Of a stretch of 64,000 bases of DNA, positions 49,934 through 58,465 are shown one piece after another. The notes under the pieces are model-generated. The model was not told the DNA's origin. It made no database searches and worked only from the letters and a program-made list of their open reading frames with translations. The DNA is from JARBUG01 sp035628915. GTDB lineage: Bacteria > Bacillota > Sulfobacillia > Symbiobacteriales > Symbiobacteriaceae. Within the stretch, counting starts at the first letter, position 1, and each line of letters begins with the position of its first letter. The position numbers and the translations under genes are program-made. Location: contig DASPIW010000007.1 of NCBI GenBank assembly GCA_035628915.1, positions 62,001 to 126,000 on the forward strand, written 5' to 3'.

Positions 49934-51130
49934 ATGCGACTGTCCGCCCGGGCAAGGGCCATGTCCCCTTCGCCGACGATGGCTATTGACGCCAAGACAA
50001 AGCAGATGATGGCTGAAGGAATCGATGTTGTCAACTTCTCTGTCGGTGAGCCCGACTTTGACACGCCTGATCACATCAAGCAGGCTGGCATTAAGGCGAT
50101 CAACGAGGGTCAGACCAAGTATACGCCTGCCGCGGGCACCCTGGCGCTGCGCAAGGCCATCTGCGAGAAGCTCCGCAAGGATAACGGCCTCGAGTACAAG
50201 CCGGAGCAGATCGTCGTCTCCAACGGCGCCAAGCAGTCTCTGTACAACGCGTTCCAGGTTCTGCTCGATCCCGGCGACGAAGTGATCCTCCAGGCGCCCT
50301 ACTGGGTCAGTTACCCCGAAATGGTGAAGCTCGCCGGCGGCGTGCCGGTCGTGGTCAATACCGACGAATCCACCGGCTTCAAGATGACGCCGGCGATGAT
50401 CAAGGCGAAGCTGACGCCCCGCACCCGGGCCATCAACCTGAACAGCCCCAGCAACCCCACCGGTGCAGTTTACACCCGCAAGGAGCTGGAGGCCATTGCG
50501 AACTTCGCCGTCGAGCAAGATCTGATGATCGTCACCGACGAGATGTACGAAAAGCTGATCTACGGCGGCGTGGAGCACGTATCCATCGCTTCGTTCTCGC
50601 CCGAGGTCAAGGCCCGTACCATCACCGTCAACGGCATGTCCAAGGCATACGCCATGACCGGCTGGCGCATGGGCTACACCGCCTCCGAGACGATTTACGC
50701 CAAGGCGATGAGCGACCTGCAGTCGCAGTCGACGTCCGGACCGTCCTCCATTTCGCAGGTGGCGGCGATTCAGGCGCTGGTCGGCACCCAGGAGCCCGTC
50801 GAGATGATGCGCAAGGAGTTTGACCGCCGCCGGGCCCACATGCTGGAGCGGATCAACCGGATTCCCGGCTGGGTCTGCAAGGTGCCGCCCGAAGGCGCCT
50901 TCTACCTCTTCCCCAACGTCAGTGGCGTCTTTGGCAAGACGATTCGGGGTAAGCTCATTGGGAACTCGGATGATCTCGGGGCCGTCATATTGGAAGAGGC
51001 CCGGGCTGCCGTCGTTCCCGGGTCGGGCTTCGGCGCCCCGGAGTACATTCGCTTCTCCTACGCCACGTCGATGGAGCGGATTGACGAAGGCCTGAACCGG
51101 ATCGAGGCCCTGATGCGGGAAGCTCAGTAA
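49934..51130 (+). CDS. Class I/II aminotransferase (aspartate aminotransferase type)
   Basis: 398 residues, the usual AAT-Ib length. Markers: VNFSVGEPDFDTPDHI, KYTPAAGTLALRKAI, INLNSPSNPTG (the PLP-interacting Asn), MIVTDEMYEKL (Asp and Tyr), and TVNGMSKAYAMTGWRMGY with the PLP Schiff-base Lys. It interconverts aspartate and 2-oxoglutarate with oxaloacetate and glutamate, though related acceptors are possible. Own promoter and terminator. Confidence 0.94.
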   Translation: MRLSARARAMSPSPTMAIDAKTKQMMAEGIDVVNFSVGEPDFDTPDHIKQAGIKAINEGQTKYTPAAGTLALRKAICEKLRKDNGLEYKPEQIVVSNGAKQSLYNAFQVLLDPGDEVILQAPYWVSYPEMVKLAGGVPVVVNTDESTGFKMTPAMIKAKLTPRTRAINLNSPSNPTGAVYTRKELEAIANFAVEQDLMIVTDEMYEKLIYGGVEHVSIASFSPEVKARTITVNGMSKAYAMTGWRMGYTASETIYAKAMSDLQSQSTSGPSSISQVAAIQALVGTQEPVEMMRKEFDRRRAHMLERINRIPGWVCKVPPEGAFYLFPNVSGVFGKTIRGKLIGNSDDLGAVILEEARAAVVPGSGFGAPEYIRFSYATSMERIDEGLNRIEALMREAQ

Positions 51131-51144
51131 CGGCAACGGTCGGA

Positions 51145-51180
51145 CCCGATGGGCAGCGCTTTCGCTGCTCATCGGGTTTT
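51145..51180 (+). terminator. Intrinsic terminator
   Basis: 14-bp stem with one G-T pair (51145-51158 with 51163-51176), tetraloop and TTTT. Confidence 0.9.
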
Positions 51181-51209
51181 CCTAAGTCTTAGGGTTGGGG
51201 GTTGTCGGT

Positions 51210-52574
51210 TTGAACGTTGCGGGTAAGCATGTGGTAGTCGTGGGCATCGGCGTCTCGAACATGCCGCTGATCCGGTACTTGCTGGGCAAGGGCGCCAGCG
51301 TGACGGCCTGTGACCGCAAGAGCGAGGCGGATTTGGGAGAGCGGGCGGCGGAGCTGCGGGGGCTGGGGGTGGCGCTCTCCACGGGCGCCGGCTATCTGGA
51401 GCCGCTCGCGCAGCTTGATCTGATCTTCCTGACGCCGGGCATCCCCAAGCACCTGCCCGAAATTCGGGCCGCCCGGGAGCGGGGCGCCATGATCTCCGGG
51501 GAAATCGGCCTGGTGCTGCAGAACGTGCAGGCGCCGATCATCGGCATCACCGGCAGTGCCGGCAAGACCACCACCACGACCCTGATCGGCGAGATGATGA
51601 AGGCCGCCGGGCGGGAGACGTATGTGGGCGGGAACATTGGCACGCCGCTGGTCGAGCAGGCCGAGTCGATTCCCGAGACGGCCGCCGTCGTGCTGGAGCT
51701 CTCCAGCTTTCAGCTGCAGCTGTCAGGGGAGCGGAGCCCGAACATCAGCGTGATCACCAACATTACGCCCAACCATTTGGATGTCCACGCTGATATGGAC
51801 GAGTACATATCGGCCAAGAAGAGCATATTCCGCTACCAGAAGCCGGGCGACTCCGTCATCGTGAACTTTGATGATGACCTCGTGCGGAGCTTCGCCGGCG
51901 AGGCGCCCGCCCGGGCCGTCTACTTCAGCCGGCGGGAGGACCCGGGTACGCCGACCTGCGCGTTCGTACGCGAAGACGATATGGTCTGGCGCTACAACGG
52001 CCAGGAGTTTCCCACGCTCCGGGTGGGCGAGCTGAAGCTGCTCGGGCTGCACAACCAGGAGAACGTGCTGGCCGCCATGGCCGCCTGCTATCTGGCGGGG
52101 GCGGGCATGCACGCCATCCGTTCCGTACTGACGACCTTTACGGGCGTGGAGCATCGCATCGAGCCCGTACGGGAGTTGGATGGAGCCAAGTGGTACAACG
52201 ATTCCAAGGCGACGTCGCCCGCCGAGGCCGTGGCCTGCCTCTCCACGCTGGCGGCGCCCATTGTGCTGATTGCCGGCGGGTCGGATAAGGGCATTCCCTT
52301 CGATCCGATGGCGCCCCTGGTGGCCGAGAAGGTAAAGGCCCTGATTCTGACCGGCCCTACCGGCCCGAAGATCGGGGAGGCGGCGGTGCGGCATGGCTAC
52401 AGCCGGGTGATTCACCGGGCTAAGGATATGGCCGAGGCGGTGGCCCTGGCCCGCCGGGAGGCGGCGCCGGGCGATAACGTGGTGCTGTCGCCGGCCTGCG
52501 CCAGTTTTGATGCGTACAAGAATTTTGAGCATCGGGGCCGGGTTTTCAAGGATCTGGTGAACGGGCTGCAGTAG
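51210..52574 (+). CDS. murD: UDP-N-acetylmuramoyl-L-alanine:D-glutamate ligase
   Basis: 454 residues from TTG 51210, eight bases after a G-run; TTG 51195 is an in-frame alternative. MurD layout: Rossmann domain (VVVVGIGVSNMPLIRYLLGKG; DLIFLTPGIPK), central ATPase (IIGITGSAGKTTTTTLIGEM, LELSSFQLQL, NITPNHLDVHADMDEYISAKK with the carbamylated-Lys region) and C-terminal domain (GVEHRIEPVRELDGAKWYNDSKATSP, LIAGGSDKG, LSPACASFDAYKNFEHRGRVF). It adds D-Glu to the peptidoglycan precursor in the cytoplasm. It is isolated from a division-cell-wall cluster here, so another copy may exist elsewhere. Confidence 0.95.
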   Translation: MNVAGKHVVVVGIGVSNMPLIRYLLGKGASVTACDRKSEADLGERAAELRGLGVALSTGAGYLEPLAQLDLIFLTPGIPKHLPEIRAARERGAMISGEIGLVLQNVQAPIIGITGSAGKTTTTTLIGEMMKAAGRETYVGGNIGTPLVEQAESIPETAAVVLELSSFQLQLSGERSPNISVITNITPNHLDVHADMDEYISAKKSIFRYQKPGDSVIVNFDDDLVRSFAGEAPARAVYFSRREDPGTPTCAFVREDDMVWRYNGQEFPTLRVGELKLLGLHNQENVLAAMAACYLAGAGMHAIRSVLTTFTGVEHRIEPVRELDGAKWYNDSKATSPAEAVACLSTLAAPIVLIAGGSDKGIPFDPMAPLVAEKVKALILTGPTGPKIGEAAVRHGYSRVIHRAKDMAEAVALARREAAPGDNVVLSPACASFDAYKNFEHRGRVFKDLVNGLQ

Positions 52575-52589
52575 GGGCTGTTGAAGGCG

Positions 52590-52614
52590 AAGGCGCCAGG
52601 TGGACTGGTGCCTT
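52590..52614 (+). terminator. Weak terminator-like hairpin after murD
   Basis: AAGGCGCCAG / CTGGTGCCTT (one G-T pair) with a 5-nt loop, 15 bp after the stop; no U-tract. Confidence 0.4.
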
Positions 52615-52730
52615 CCGGCCATTCGTTGCTCTGATCGCCGGCGGGCACCGGGCGCCAACGCGTTGGCGGCTGCCAAAACACTCTGGATAATCAACGTTTT
52701 GGTGTCGCTTGGGCTTGTTGGCGCTAAGAC

Positions 52731-52920
52731 GCTGACCATTCGCGTTCACAACCGGGGCGTGGGGCGTCCGATCCGTCCCTGTCCGCTATCGGATCATGTC
52801 GAACATGGCCGTTTCATGTCGAATCTGGAGCTCAATGGTGGTTCGGCACGGGATGGCGAGGGTGAATCGTCAGCTTCTTGACGTCGTCTGTGGGTGCAGG
52901 CCGCAAAAAGCTGACGATTC
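52731..52920. repeat. Intergenic repeats of an 11-bp motif (GCTGACGATTC)
   Basis: The 435-bp gap between murD and the GNAT gene has no good ORF. It holds GCTGACCATTC at 52731, the inverse GAATCGTCAGC at 52864 and GCTGACGATTC at 52910; the last two are perfect inverted arms 35 bp apart. The same motif occurs three times in the gap at 26.3-26.5 kb. Flanking sequence is AT/GC-mixed and unlike genes nearby, suggesting a decayed element or a shared regulatory or structural sequence. Confidence 0.55.
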
Positions 52921-53009
52921 GCCGTGGAGGGCAGGCGACCTGTCAGCGGCCCCGGCGCCGCACCCCGACTTTACGTCAGCCCGAAACCGAAAGGGGAGGC
53001 ACCCTCCAT

Positions 53010-53495
53010 ATGCAGTCGGCAGAAATCGTAGAAGTTGACCTGAACCGCCCTGATCACCAACAGGCCGTCCTGGAGATGATGGACGCCTACTCCATGGACC
53101 CCATGGGCGACGGACATCCCCTGTCGGCTGAGGCCCGCGGGGACCTGATCCCCGGGCTCCGGCAGCACCCGACGACCCTGATTTTTCTTGCTTTCGCCGG
53201 CGAGGAGCCGGTGGGCATCGCAGTCTGCTTCCGCGGCTTCTCGACCTTCGCCGCCCGACCGCTGATCAACATCTCCGACTACTTCGTGCGGCCCGAGCAC
53301 CGGGGTCACGGCGCAGGTCGCCTGCTTCTGGAGGCGGTCGAGCGCAAGGCCCGGGAGACCGGCTGCTGCAAGCTGACGCTGGAAGTCCAGGAGAACAACC
53401 ACCGGGCCCGGCGCATCTACGGGGCGATGGGGTTTGCGCAGACCGTCCACGTAGCGGAAGCCGGGGGTGCGCTGTTTCTGTCCAAGCCGCTTTAG
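53010..53495 (+). CDS. GNAT family N-acetyltransferase
   Basis: 161 residues from ATG after AAGGGGAGG. Acetyl-CoA-binding motif A is INISDYFVRPEHRGHGAGRLLLEAVERKA, followed by LTLEVQENNHRARRIYGAMGF (motif B), the standard end of a small GNAT. Substrate unknown. Strong terminator follows; the gap upstream is the repeat region. Confidence 0.9.
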   Translation: MQSAEIVEVDLNRPDHQQAVLEMMDAYSMDPMGDGHPLSAEARGDLIPGLRQHPTTLIFLAFAGEEPVGIAVCFRGFSTFAARPLINISDYFVRPEHRGHGAGRLLLEAVERKARETGCCKLTLEVQENNHRARRIYGAMGFAQTVHVAEAGGALFLSKPL

Positions 53496-53499
53496 CAGC

Positions 53500-53530
53500 G
53501 AGGCCCGCGCCCGGCAGGAGCGCGGGCCTC
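53500..53530 (+). terminator. Intrinsic terminator
   Basis: Perfect 11-bp stem GAGGCCCGCGC / GCGCGGGCCTC with a 9-nt loop after the GNAT gene; little U-tract. Confidence 0.7.
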
Positions 53531-53545
53531 TACATCTCAGGAAAC

Positions 53546-53585
53546 AGAACATATGTTTGCTTCCGGGTCTCGAATCGTGTACGAT
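53546..53585 (+). promoter_or_regulatory. SOS (LexA/DinR) box overlapping the polymerase-operon promoter
   Basis: AGAACATATGTTTG at 53546-53559 fits the Gram-positive LexA consensus CGAACNNNNGTTCG with two end mismatches. It overlaps TTGCTT (53557-53562), which is 17 bp from TACGAT (53580-53585). Repression by LexA and induction by DNA damage follow from established knowledge of such boxes. Confidence 0.8.
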
Positions 53586-53603
53586 GAAACCAGGGGTGGT
53601 GCC

Positions 53604-54827
53604 ATGGAACGGATCATCTCCCTGGTGGACGCGAACTGCTTTTTCGCTTCCTGCCTCCAGGCGGCGAACCCGGAACTGCGGGGTAAGCCCGTGGTCGTCG
53701 CCGGGGACCCGAGCGTGCGGCACGGGGTCATCTTTGCGGTCAGCTATGAGGCGCGGCGTGCGGCCAAGGGCCCTGTCCGGGCGGGCATGCCGCTCGGCCA
53801 GGCCCGGCGCCTGCTGGGGCCCGACATCATCATCCTCCCGCCGGACGGCAAGCTCTTCAGCGAATATAGCGATCGGATGTACGCTGTAATGGAGCGCTTC
53901 TCGCCCGTCAATGAGCGCGCCTCCATAGATGAGGTATATTCGGATTGGACCGGCTGCACCCACCTGTTCGGCGGCGACCCGGTCGAAATGGCCCGACGGG
54001 TCAAAAACGCAATTCGCGCTGAAGTCGGCATTCCCACCAGCGTCGGCATCGGGCCGACGAAGGTCGTCGCAAAGATGGGCGCCGAACTGCAAAAGCCCGA
54101 CGGACTGACGATCCTGACGCCCCAGAGCTGGCGGGAGCGGGTCTATCCGCTGCCGGTGGGCGACCTGTACGGCATCGGGCCGAAGACAGTGCCCAAACTA
54201 AAGCAATTGGGCATCTACAGGGTAGGCGAACTGGCCGAGGCCGACCCCGCCTTGCTCTCCCGCGTCTTCGGCATCTATGGCCCCCACATGCGGGCCGCCG
54301 CCCGGGGCGAGGACACCGACCCAGTCCGGGCGCACACCGATGATGAGACCAAATCCGTCAGCCATTCCGTCACGCTTCCCCGCGACGTGGCCGACCGGGC
54401 CGGCCAGCGGCTGGTCCTGCTGGACCTGGCCGACCAGGTCGGGCGCCGGCTCCGTACCCTCGGGTTCGTGGCGAAAACCGTGCAGTTCCAGGTCCGCTAT
54501 CCGTCATTTGTCAACGTCATGCGCTCGCGCACCCTGGCCGCGCCGACCGATCTGACCGACGTCATCTACGAGACGGCCTGCACCTTGCTGGATGAGAACG
54601 TGGCGCCGGGCGAGCCCGTCCGCCTGCTCGGCGTGGGCGTTTCGGGCTTCTGCCGCCCGGAAGCGGTGGCGCCCGCAACGAAGCAGCTCACGCTCTTCAG
54701 CCAGGAAGAGCCTAAACTCGCCCCACCGCCCCAGCAGCGCCGCAAGGTCGACCAGGCGGTGGATGAGATCCGCGCCAGGTTCGGCGCCAGAGCCATCATG
54801 CGGGTCAGCCAACTCGACAAACACTGA
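53604..54827 (+). CDS. Y-family DNA polymerase (UmuC/YqjW-like)
   Basis: 407 residues from ATG 53604 with a GGGGTGG site. Catalytic elements: ISLVDANCFFASCL (first Asp, aromatic steric gate), VVVAGDPSVRHGVIFAVSYEAR, and NERASIDEVYSDWTG (Asp-Glu pair). HhH segments follow (PVGDLYGIGPKTVPKLKQLGI), then a little-finger domain and a C-terminal tail with QLTLFSQEEPKL, which resembles a beta-clamp-binding motif (QLTLF). It would carry out translesion synthesis. It is the first gene of a two-polymerase SOS operon. Confidence 0.92.
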   Translation: MERIISLVDANCFFASCLQAANPELRGKPVVVAGDPSVRHGVIFAVSYEARRAAKGPVRAGMPLGQARRLLGPDIIILPPDGKLFSEYSDRMYAVMERFSPVNERASIDEVYSDWTGCTHLFGGDPVEMARRVKNAIRAEVGIPTSVGIGPTKVVAKMGAELQKPDGLTILTPQSWRERVYPLPVGDLYGIGPKTVPKLKQLGIYRVGELAEADPALLSRVFGIYGPHMRAAARGEDTDPVRAHTDDETKSVSHSVTLPRDVADRAGQRLVLLDLADQVGRRLRTLGFVAKTVQFQVRYPSFVNVMRSRTLAAPTDLTDVIYETACTLLDENVAPGEPVRLLGVGVSGFCRPEAVAPATKQLTLFSQEEPKLAPPPQQRRKVDQAVDEIRARFGARAIMRVSQLDKH

Positions 54828-54842
54828 GGAGGAGGTGCATCC

Positions 54843-55934
54843 ATGGACATACGGAAAGATCTCTGGGTCATTCACATGGACATGGATGCCTTTTTTGCCG
54901 CCGTCGAGCAGCGCGACAATCCTTCACTCCGAGGGAAGCCTGTCATCGTGGGCGGGTCGCCGAACTCGCGCGGGGTCGTCAGCACGTGCAGCTACGAAGC
55001 CCGCAAGTACGGCGTCCGCTCCGCCATGCCGTCCCGGGAAGCGCTGCGGCTGTGCCCACAGGCGATCTTTGTGCATCACCACTTTGATAAGTACACATCC
55101 ATCAGCCGCCAGATCCGCGAGATCATGCTCCGCTTCACCGACACCATCGAGCCCCTCTCGTTGGATGAAGCCTTCATGGATGTGTCAGGCAAGGACGCCA
55201 TTGCCGTCGGCAGGGCGCTCAAGGAGGCGGTGCGCCGTGAGACCCGCCTCACGGCATCTGTCGGCATCTCGTACTGCAAGTTCCTGGCGAAGATCGCCTC
55301 CGATATGGACAAGCCCGACGGTTTCACCGTGGTCGATTGGGACCGGGCCCAGCAGATGCTGCCCTCCATGCCCGTCCGCAAGCTCTGGGGCGTGGGGCCG
55401 GCCAGCGAGCAGGCGCTCAGGCAGCTGGGCATCACGACCTGCGGCGACCTCCTGCGCCACGACCCCGAGGTGCTGCGCCGCCACTACGGGCGCCGGGCCG
55501 ACGAGCTGATCATGCTCGCGTCGGGCATCGACCCGCGCCCGCTGGAGACCCACCACGAAATGAAGTCGGTGGGGGAGGAGACGACCTTCCCCCATGACCA
55601 GACCGACCGGGCGTACCTGGCGGGCCTGCTGGAGCAGATTGCCGGTCGGCTGGCGCCGGAGCTGCAACGGCACAATATGGCCTGCCGGACGGTCACCGTC
55701 AAGATAAAGTGGAACGTCTTTTTGGAAGGCGGCCCGAAGGGCGGTGATTTTCTGCAGATCACCCGCAGCCAGACGCTGCCCATGCCCACGGCCAACCCGG
55801 CCGAGATCGCGCGGGCTGCCCGCGAAGTCTTCGGCCGGGTCGATTGGGAAGGACGCAAGGTCCGCCTGCTGGGGCTACAGCTGCACAATTTCGTGCAGAA
55901 GGGCGAATTGGTGCAGGCGCGCCTGCCGCTGTAA
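54843..55934 (+). CDS. dinB: DNA polymerase IV (DinB)
   Basis: 363 residues from ATG 15 bp after the first polymerase, with GAGGAGG. Motifs: WVIHMDMDAFFAAVEQRDNPSLRGKPV, TCSYEARKYGVRSAM, IEPLSLDEAFMDVSG (Asp-Glu), SVGISYCKFLAKIASDMDKP, KLWGVGPASEQALRQLGI, and the little-finger segment SVGEETTFPHD. Error-prone bypass polymerase. No C-terminal clamp motif as clear as in its neighbour. It shares the SOS promoter. Confidence 0.96.
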   Translation: MDIRKDLWVIHMDMDAFFAAVEQRDNPSLRGKPVIVGGSPNSRGVVSTCSYEARKYGVRSAMPSREALRLCPQAIFVHHHFDKYTSISRQIREIMLRFTDTIEPLSLDEAFMDVSGKDAIAVGRALKEAVRRETRLTASVGISYCKFLAKIASDMDKPDGFTVVDWDRAQQMLPSMPVRKLWGVGPASEQALRQLGITTCGDLLRHDPEVLRRHYGRRADELIMLASGIDPRPLETHHEMKSVGEETTFPHDQTDRAYLAGLLEQIAGRLAPELQRHNMACRTVTVKIKWNVFLEGGPKGGDFLQITRSQTLPMPTANPAEIARAAREVFGRVDWEGRKVRLLGLQLHNFVQKGELVQARLPL

Positions 55935-55939
55935 CCGCA

Positions 55940-56824
55940 TCAGCGGGCAGGGCGCCCCCGCAGTGCCCGGTCGGCCCGCAGCATGCCCGCGCCCTGGGCT
56001 CGACCGGGAATCATCGGCAGCCACTCGCCGGTGGCGGTCAGCCGCGCCCGCACCGCCGCCGGGCGCAGGTGCCGCTCCAGGCTGAGCAGCAGACCCGCCG
56101 CTGCAGTGACGTGCGGGGCCGCCATCGACGTGCCGCTCATACGGATGAATCCGCCGCCCGGCGCCAGGGAGATGACCCCGGCGCCGGGCGCAATCATGCC
56201 AATCTCCTCGCCCATGCTGGAGAACGGGGCCAGCCGGTCCGTACGGGTGCATGCCGCCACAGCCAGCACTTCCGGGTAGCGCCCGGGAAAGTCGACGCTT
56301 CCCTTCCGCCCGTCGTTGCCCGCGGCGCCCACCAGCAGAATGCCGGCCCGGTCCACTTCCCGGATGGCCCGCTGCAGGGCACGGCTGGTCTTCAAGTCGG
56401 TGCCGAAGCTGAGGTTGACGATCTCCATCTCGTGCTCCATGCACCAGTAGAGCCCCCGCACGATGTCGCCGATGCGCCCGTAGCCGGTCTGATCGAAAAT
56501 CTTGACGGGATGGATCGCCACAGGGGGCGCCCGCAGGCAATCCGACCAGGCGCCCGCGGCCAGGGCGATAATGCCGGCCACATGGGTGCCGTGGCCGTTC
56601 TCATCCGCCGCCGGCTCCCCTGGCCGCAGCAAGTTGACGCCCGGCCCCAGATACCCTGCCAGCAGCGGGTGCCCCAGGTCGATGCCGCTGTCCAGCACGG
56701 CCACCCGGACCGGCCGTTCTCCCTGCGGCCGTGCGGCCGCCAGGCGCCACGCGGCGGGAAAGCCGGTACGCCTGATATGCCACGGTGGCCGGCCGTTGCC
56801 ATACTCCACCCGCACCACGCCCAT
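55940..56824 (-). CDS. Subtilisin-like serine protease, intracellular type
   Basis: 294 residues from ATG 56824 (GGAGGAG directly upstream; a GTG at 56818 has better spacing). Catalytic triad: VAVLDSGID (Asp), ENGHGTHVAGII (His), MSGTSMAAPHVTAAAG (Ser), and oxyanion Asn in VGAAGNDGR. There is no signal peptide and only a short N-terminal segment (WHIRRTGFPAAW) before the mature domain, as in intracellular subtilisins. It reads against the polymerase operon with only 5 bp between stops. Confidence 0.93.
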   Translation of the reverse strand: MGVVRVEYGNGRPPWHIRRTGFPAAWRLAAARPQGERPVRVAVLDSGIDLGHPLLAGYLGPGVNLLRPGEPAADENGHGTHVAGIIALAAGAWSDCLRAPPVAIHPVKIFDQTGYGRIGDIVRGLYWCMEHEMEIVNLSFGTDLKTSRALQRAIREVDRAGILLVGAAGNDGRKGSVDFPGRYPEVLAVAACTRTDRLAPFSSMGEEIGMIAPGAGVISLAPGGGFIRMSGTSMAAPHVTAAAGLLLSLERHLRPAAVRARLTATGEWLPMIPGRAQGAGMLRADRALRGRPAR

Positions 56825-56997
56825 CGCTCCTCCGCCGGGGTGGCACCGTCGCCGGTCATGCCCCGTAGAATAACGCAAAGGAGCGGGCTGACTGTAACCA
56901 CCCGGGTCAATGAAGAGTAGTAGTGCATGGTACGACCGTCCCGGCCGATTTGCCACCAGCGAAAAGGGCTATATTTTCCAAAATAGGAACGTACGGG

Positions 56998-57026
56998 TTG
57001 ACAGGGAGAGTGATATCTGGTAATTT
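56998..57026 (+). promoter_or_regulatory. Promoter of the 57-kb two-gene unit
   Basis: TTGACA, 17-bp spacer, TAATTT; 40 bp before the ATG. Just upstream (about 56970-56987) lies an AT-rich near-palindrome centred on TTTTCCAAAA that could be an operator. Confidence 0.8.
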
Positions 57027-57065
57027 ATGGGTATCGCTGGCCGCCAGGAGGGGGAGGCTCCCGGA

Positions 57066-57473
57066 ATGGATGACAAGCTGGAGATCACCCTGCGCATCAC
57101 CCTGAACCGCCCCGGTCTGGAACGGCAGTTTCAGCGGAAGGTGGAGAACGACACCGCCTTCTATATTCTGGGCATGATTCACGCGCAACTCAGCAGCACC
57201 TTCGGCGACGATCACTGTCTCGTGGAAATGGAATCCGCCACCGGCCTGAACCCTGACCTGGTGCGGGCGATGAACTCGTTTCCCCGCCGCCACAAGCGGG
57301 CGCTGGATGCGCTGGAAGCCTGGGGTGAGGCCGTCGTGGAAGACCGGGACGTCCTGGAGGTCTTTCAGACGCTCCATAACGTAATGATTACGCCCCTGGG
57401 CGCCGGCAAGTGGAGGGTGACGCAGGTGAACTCTACGATACCTTATCACCATCAGGGTGAGGCCAAGAACTGA
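57066..57473 (+). CDS. Hypothetical 135-residue protein
   Basis: ATG 57066 follows AGGAGGGGGAGG by 8 bases. The protein is a soluble alpha/beta chain (LEITLRITLNRPGLERQF; FYILGMIHAQLSSTFGDDHCLVEM; HKRALDALEAWGEAVVEDRDVLEVFQTL) with one Cys and no membrane segment. I recognise no family. Strong promoter and ribosome site argue it is expressed; the LCP-like gene follows 59 bp later and may be co-transcribed. Confidence 0.75.
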   Translation: MDDKLEITLRITLNRPGLERQFQRKVENDTAFYILGMIHAQLSSTFGDDHCLVEMESATGLNPDLVRAMNSFPRRHKRALDALEAWGEAVVEDRDVLEVFQTLHNVMITPLGAGKWRVTQVNSTIPYHHQGEAKN

Positions 57474-57532
57474 ACGGCGGCCCTCGGCAACTTGCGCGCC
57501 GGGGGCTCTTGCTTCAGAGAGGGAGTGGCCGG

Positions 57533-58225
57533 GTGAAGAAGGGGAATCCATACCGCGTTCTTTACTGGATGGGCGCCAGCGTCATTTTGTTGATCGTCGC
57601 TGTTCTGGTCCTGATCAAACTGGCCCCGGGCAAGGAGGGGGGGCCGCCGCCCGATCCCGAGCGCACGATGATCTGGCTGTACGACCCGGCAGATGCTTCC
57701 GCGCCGGCACAGGTGGTGCTGCTGGAAGAATCGCCGTCGCAGGACACGCTGTCGGCCGTGGCGTTTTCTGCGCCGGACGACTTGCAGCAAGTCTTCGGCG
57801 GCAATCACCCCCGCCCGGCGCAGGATGCGCTGGCAACCCAGGTCGGCCGTGCGGTTCACCACCGGGTCTTCCTACCCTACAGCCTCGTCGCCACGCTGAT
57901 CGACGCTGCCCAGGGCATTGCGGCGGACGGGCGCGCCATGACCGGGGCGGAAGCGATCGCCTACATACGCGCAGGGGGCGATGTGGGACCGAACCGGGCG
58001 GCCCGGGTGCTGCTGGCGCTGGCGGACGCCGTGCACCGCCGGGGCCTCGAAATGAGTGCCAGCGAAGGGTTCAAACTGGCCCGCCAGGTTGAGACGGACA
58101 TCGACCTGACATTGATTCCCGACGTGCTCTCCCGCTGGAGCCAGTATGGCAATCCGACCGTTCAGGCTGTCCCGGGGCAGGATCTGCAGACGGTGCAGAA
58201 GCTGCTTGCGCCGGATCACCCGTAG
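57533..58225 (+). CDS. Membrane-anchored LCP (LytR-CpsA-Psr)-like protein, divergent
   Basis: 230 residues from GTG after GAGGGAG. One N-terminal membrane helix (VLYWMGASVILLIVAVLVLIKLA), then an extracytoplasmic domain. The order RTMIWLYDPADA, then YSLVATLIDAAQGIAADG, MTGAEAIAYIRAGGD, NRAARVLLALADAV and ETDIDLTLIPDVLSRW parallels LCP domains (DTmmLvhidP; lvdalGGi; ltGeqALaYvR; R.qr.ll; TdlsL). The conserved phosphate-binding Arg/Asp residues of true LCP ligases are mostly missing, so it may be inactive or have another function. Assignment is tentative. Confidence 0.6.
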   Translation: MKKGNPYRVLYWMGASVILLIVAVLVLIKLAPGKEGGPPPDPERTMIWLYDPADASAPAQVVLLEESPSQDTLSAVAFSAPDDLQQVFGGNHPRPAQDALATQVGRAVHHRVFLPYSLVATLIDAAQGIAADGRAMTGAEAIAYIRAGGDVGPNRAARVLLALADAVHRRGLEMSASEGFKLARQVETDIDLTLIPDVLSRWSQYGNPTVQAVPGQDLQTVQKLLAPDHP

Positions 58226-58309
58226 GTCTGCAGTCCCATTTTGGTAGGTCGCGGGTCCCGAAGTGTTCTCATTCGGAAGGTTTGCCGCAAAGGGTGAAAA
58301 AGAATGAAA

Positions 58310-58395
58310 ATGGCACTGCCGGTGCCGAGCGAATCGGGTCCCTGGGCGGCAGATCCCCACCTGCCGCCTCGGGATTTCCCCACCGGCGGTGCCAT
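58310..58395. terminator. 86-nt nested inverted repeat after the LCP-like gene
   Basis: Outer arms of 15 bp (58310-58324 with 58381-58395, 14 of 15 paired) enclose an inner perfect 8-bp stem GGCGGCAG/CTGCCGCC (58345-58352 with 58361-58368). No U-tract follows, so it may be a factor-independent end, an mRNA stabiliser or a protein site just before the next promoter. Confidence 0.55.
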
Positions 58396-58400
58396 AATCG

Positions 58401-58429
58401 TTGCACTAACCGCACTGGTCTGATATACT
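58401..58429 (+). promoter_or_regulatory. Promoter of the GTPase leader transcript
   Basis: TTGCAC, 17-bp spacer, TATACT with an extended TG; start point expected near 58436, giving a leader of about 300 nt before the GTPase ATG. Confidence 0.8.
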
Positions 58430-58465
58430 TATACGCGTGAGTTTGCCGGATTGGAGGTGACTGGG

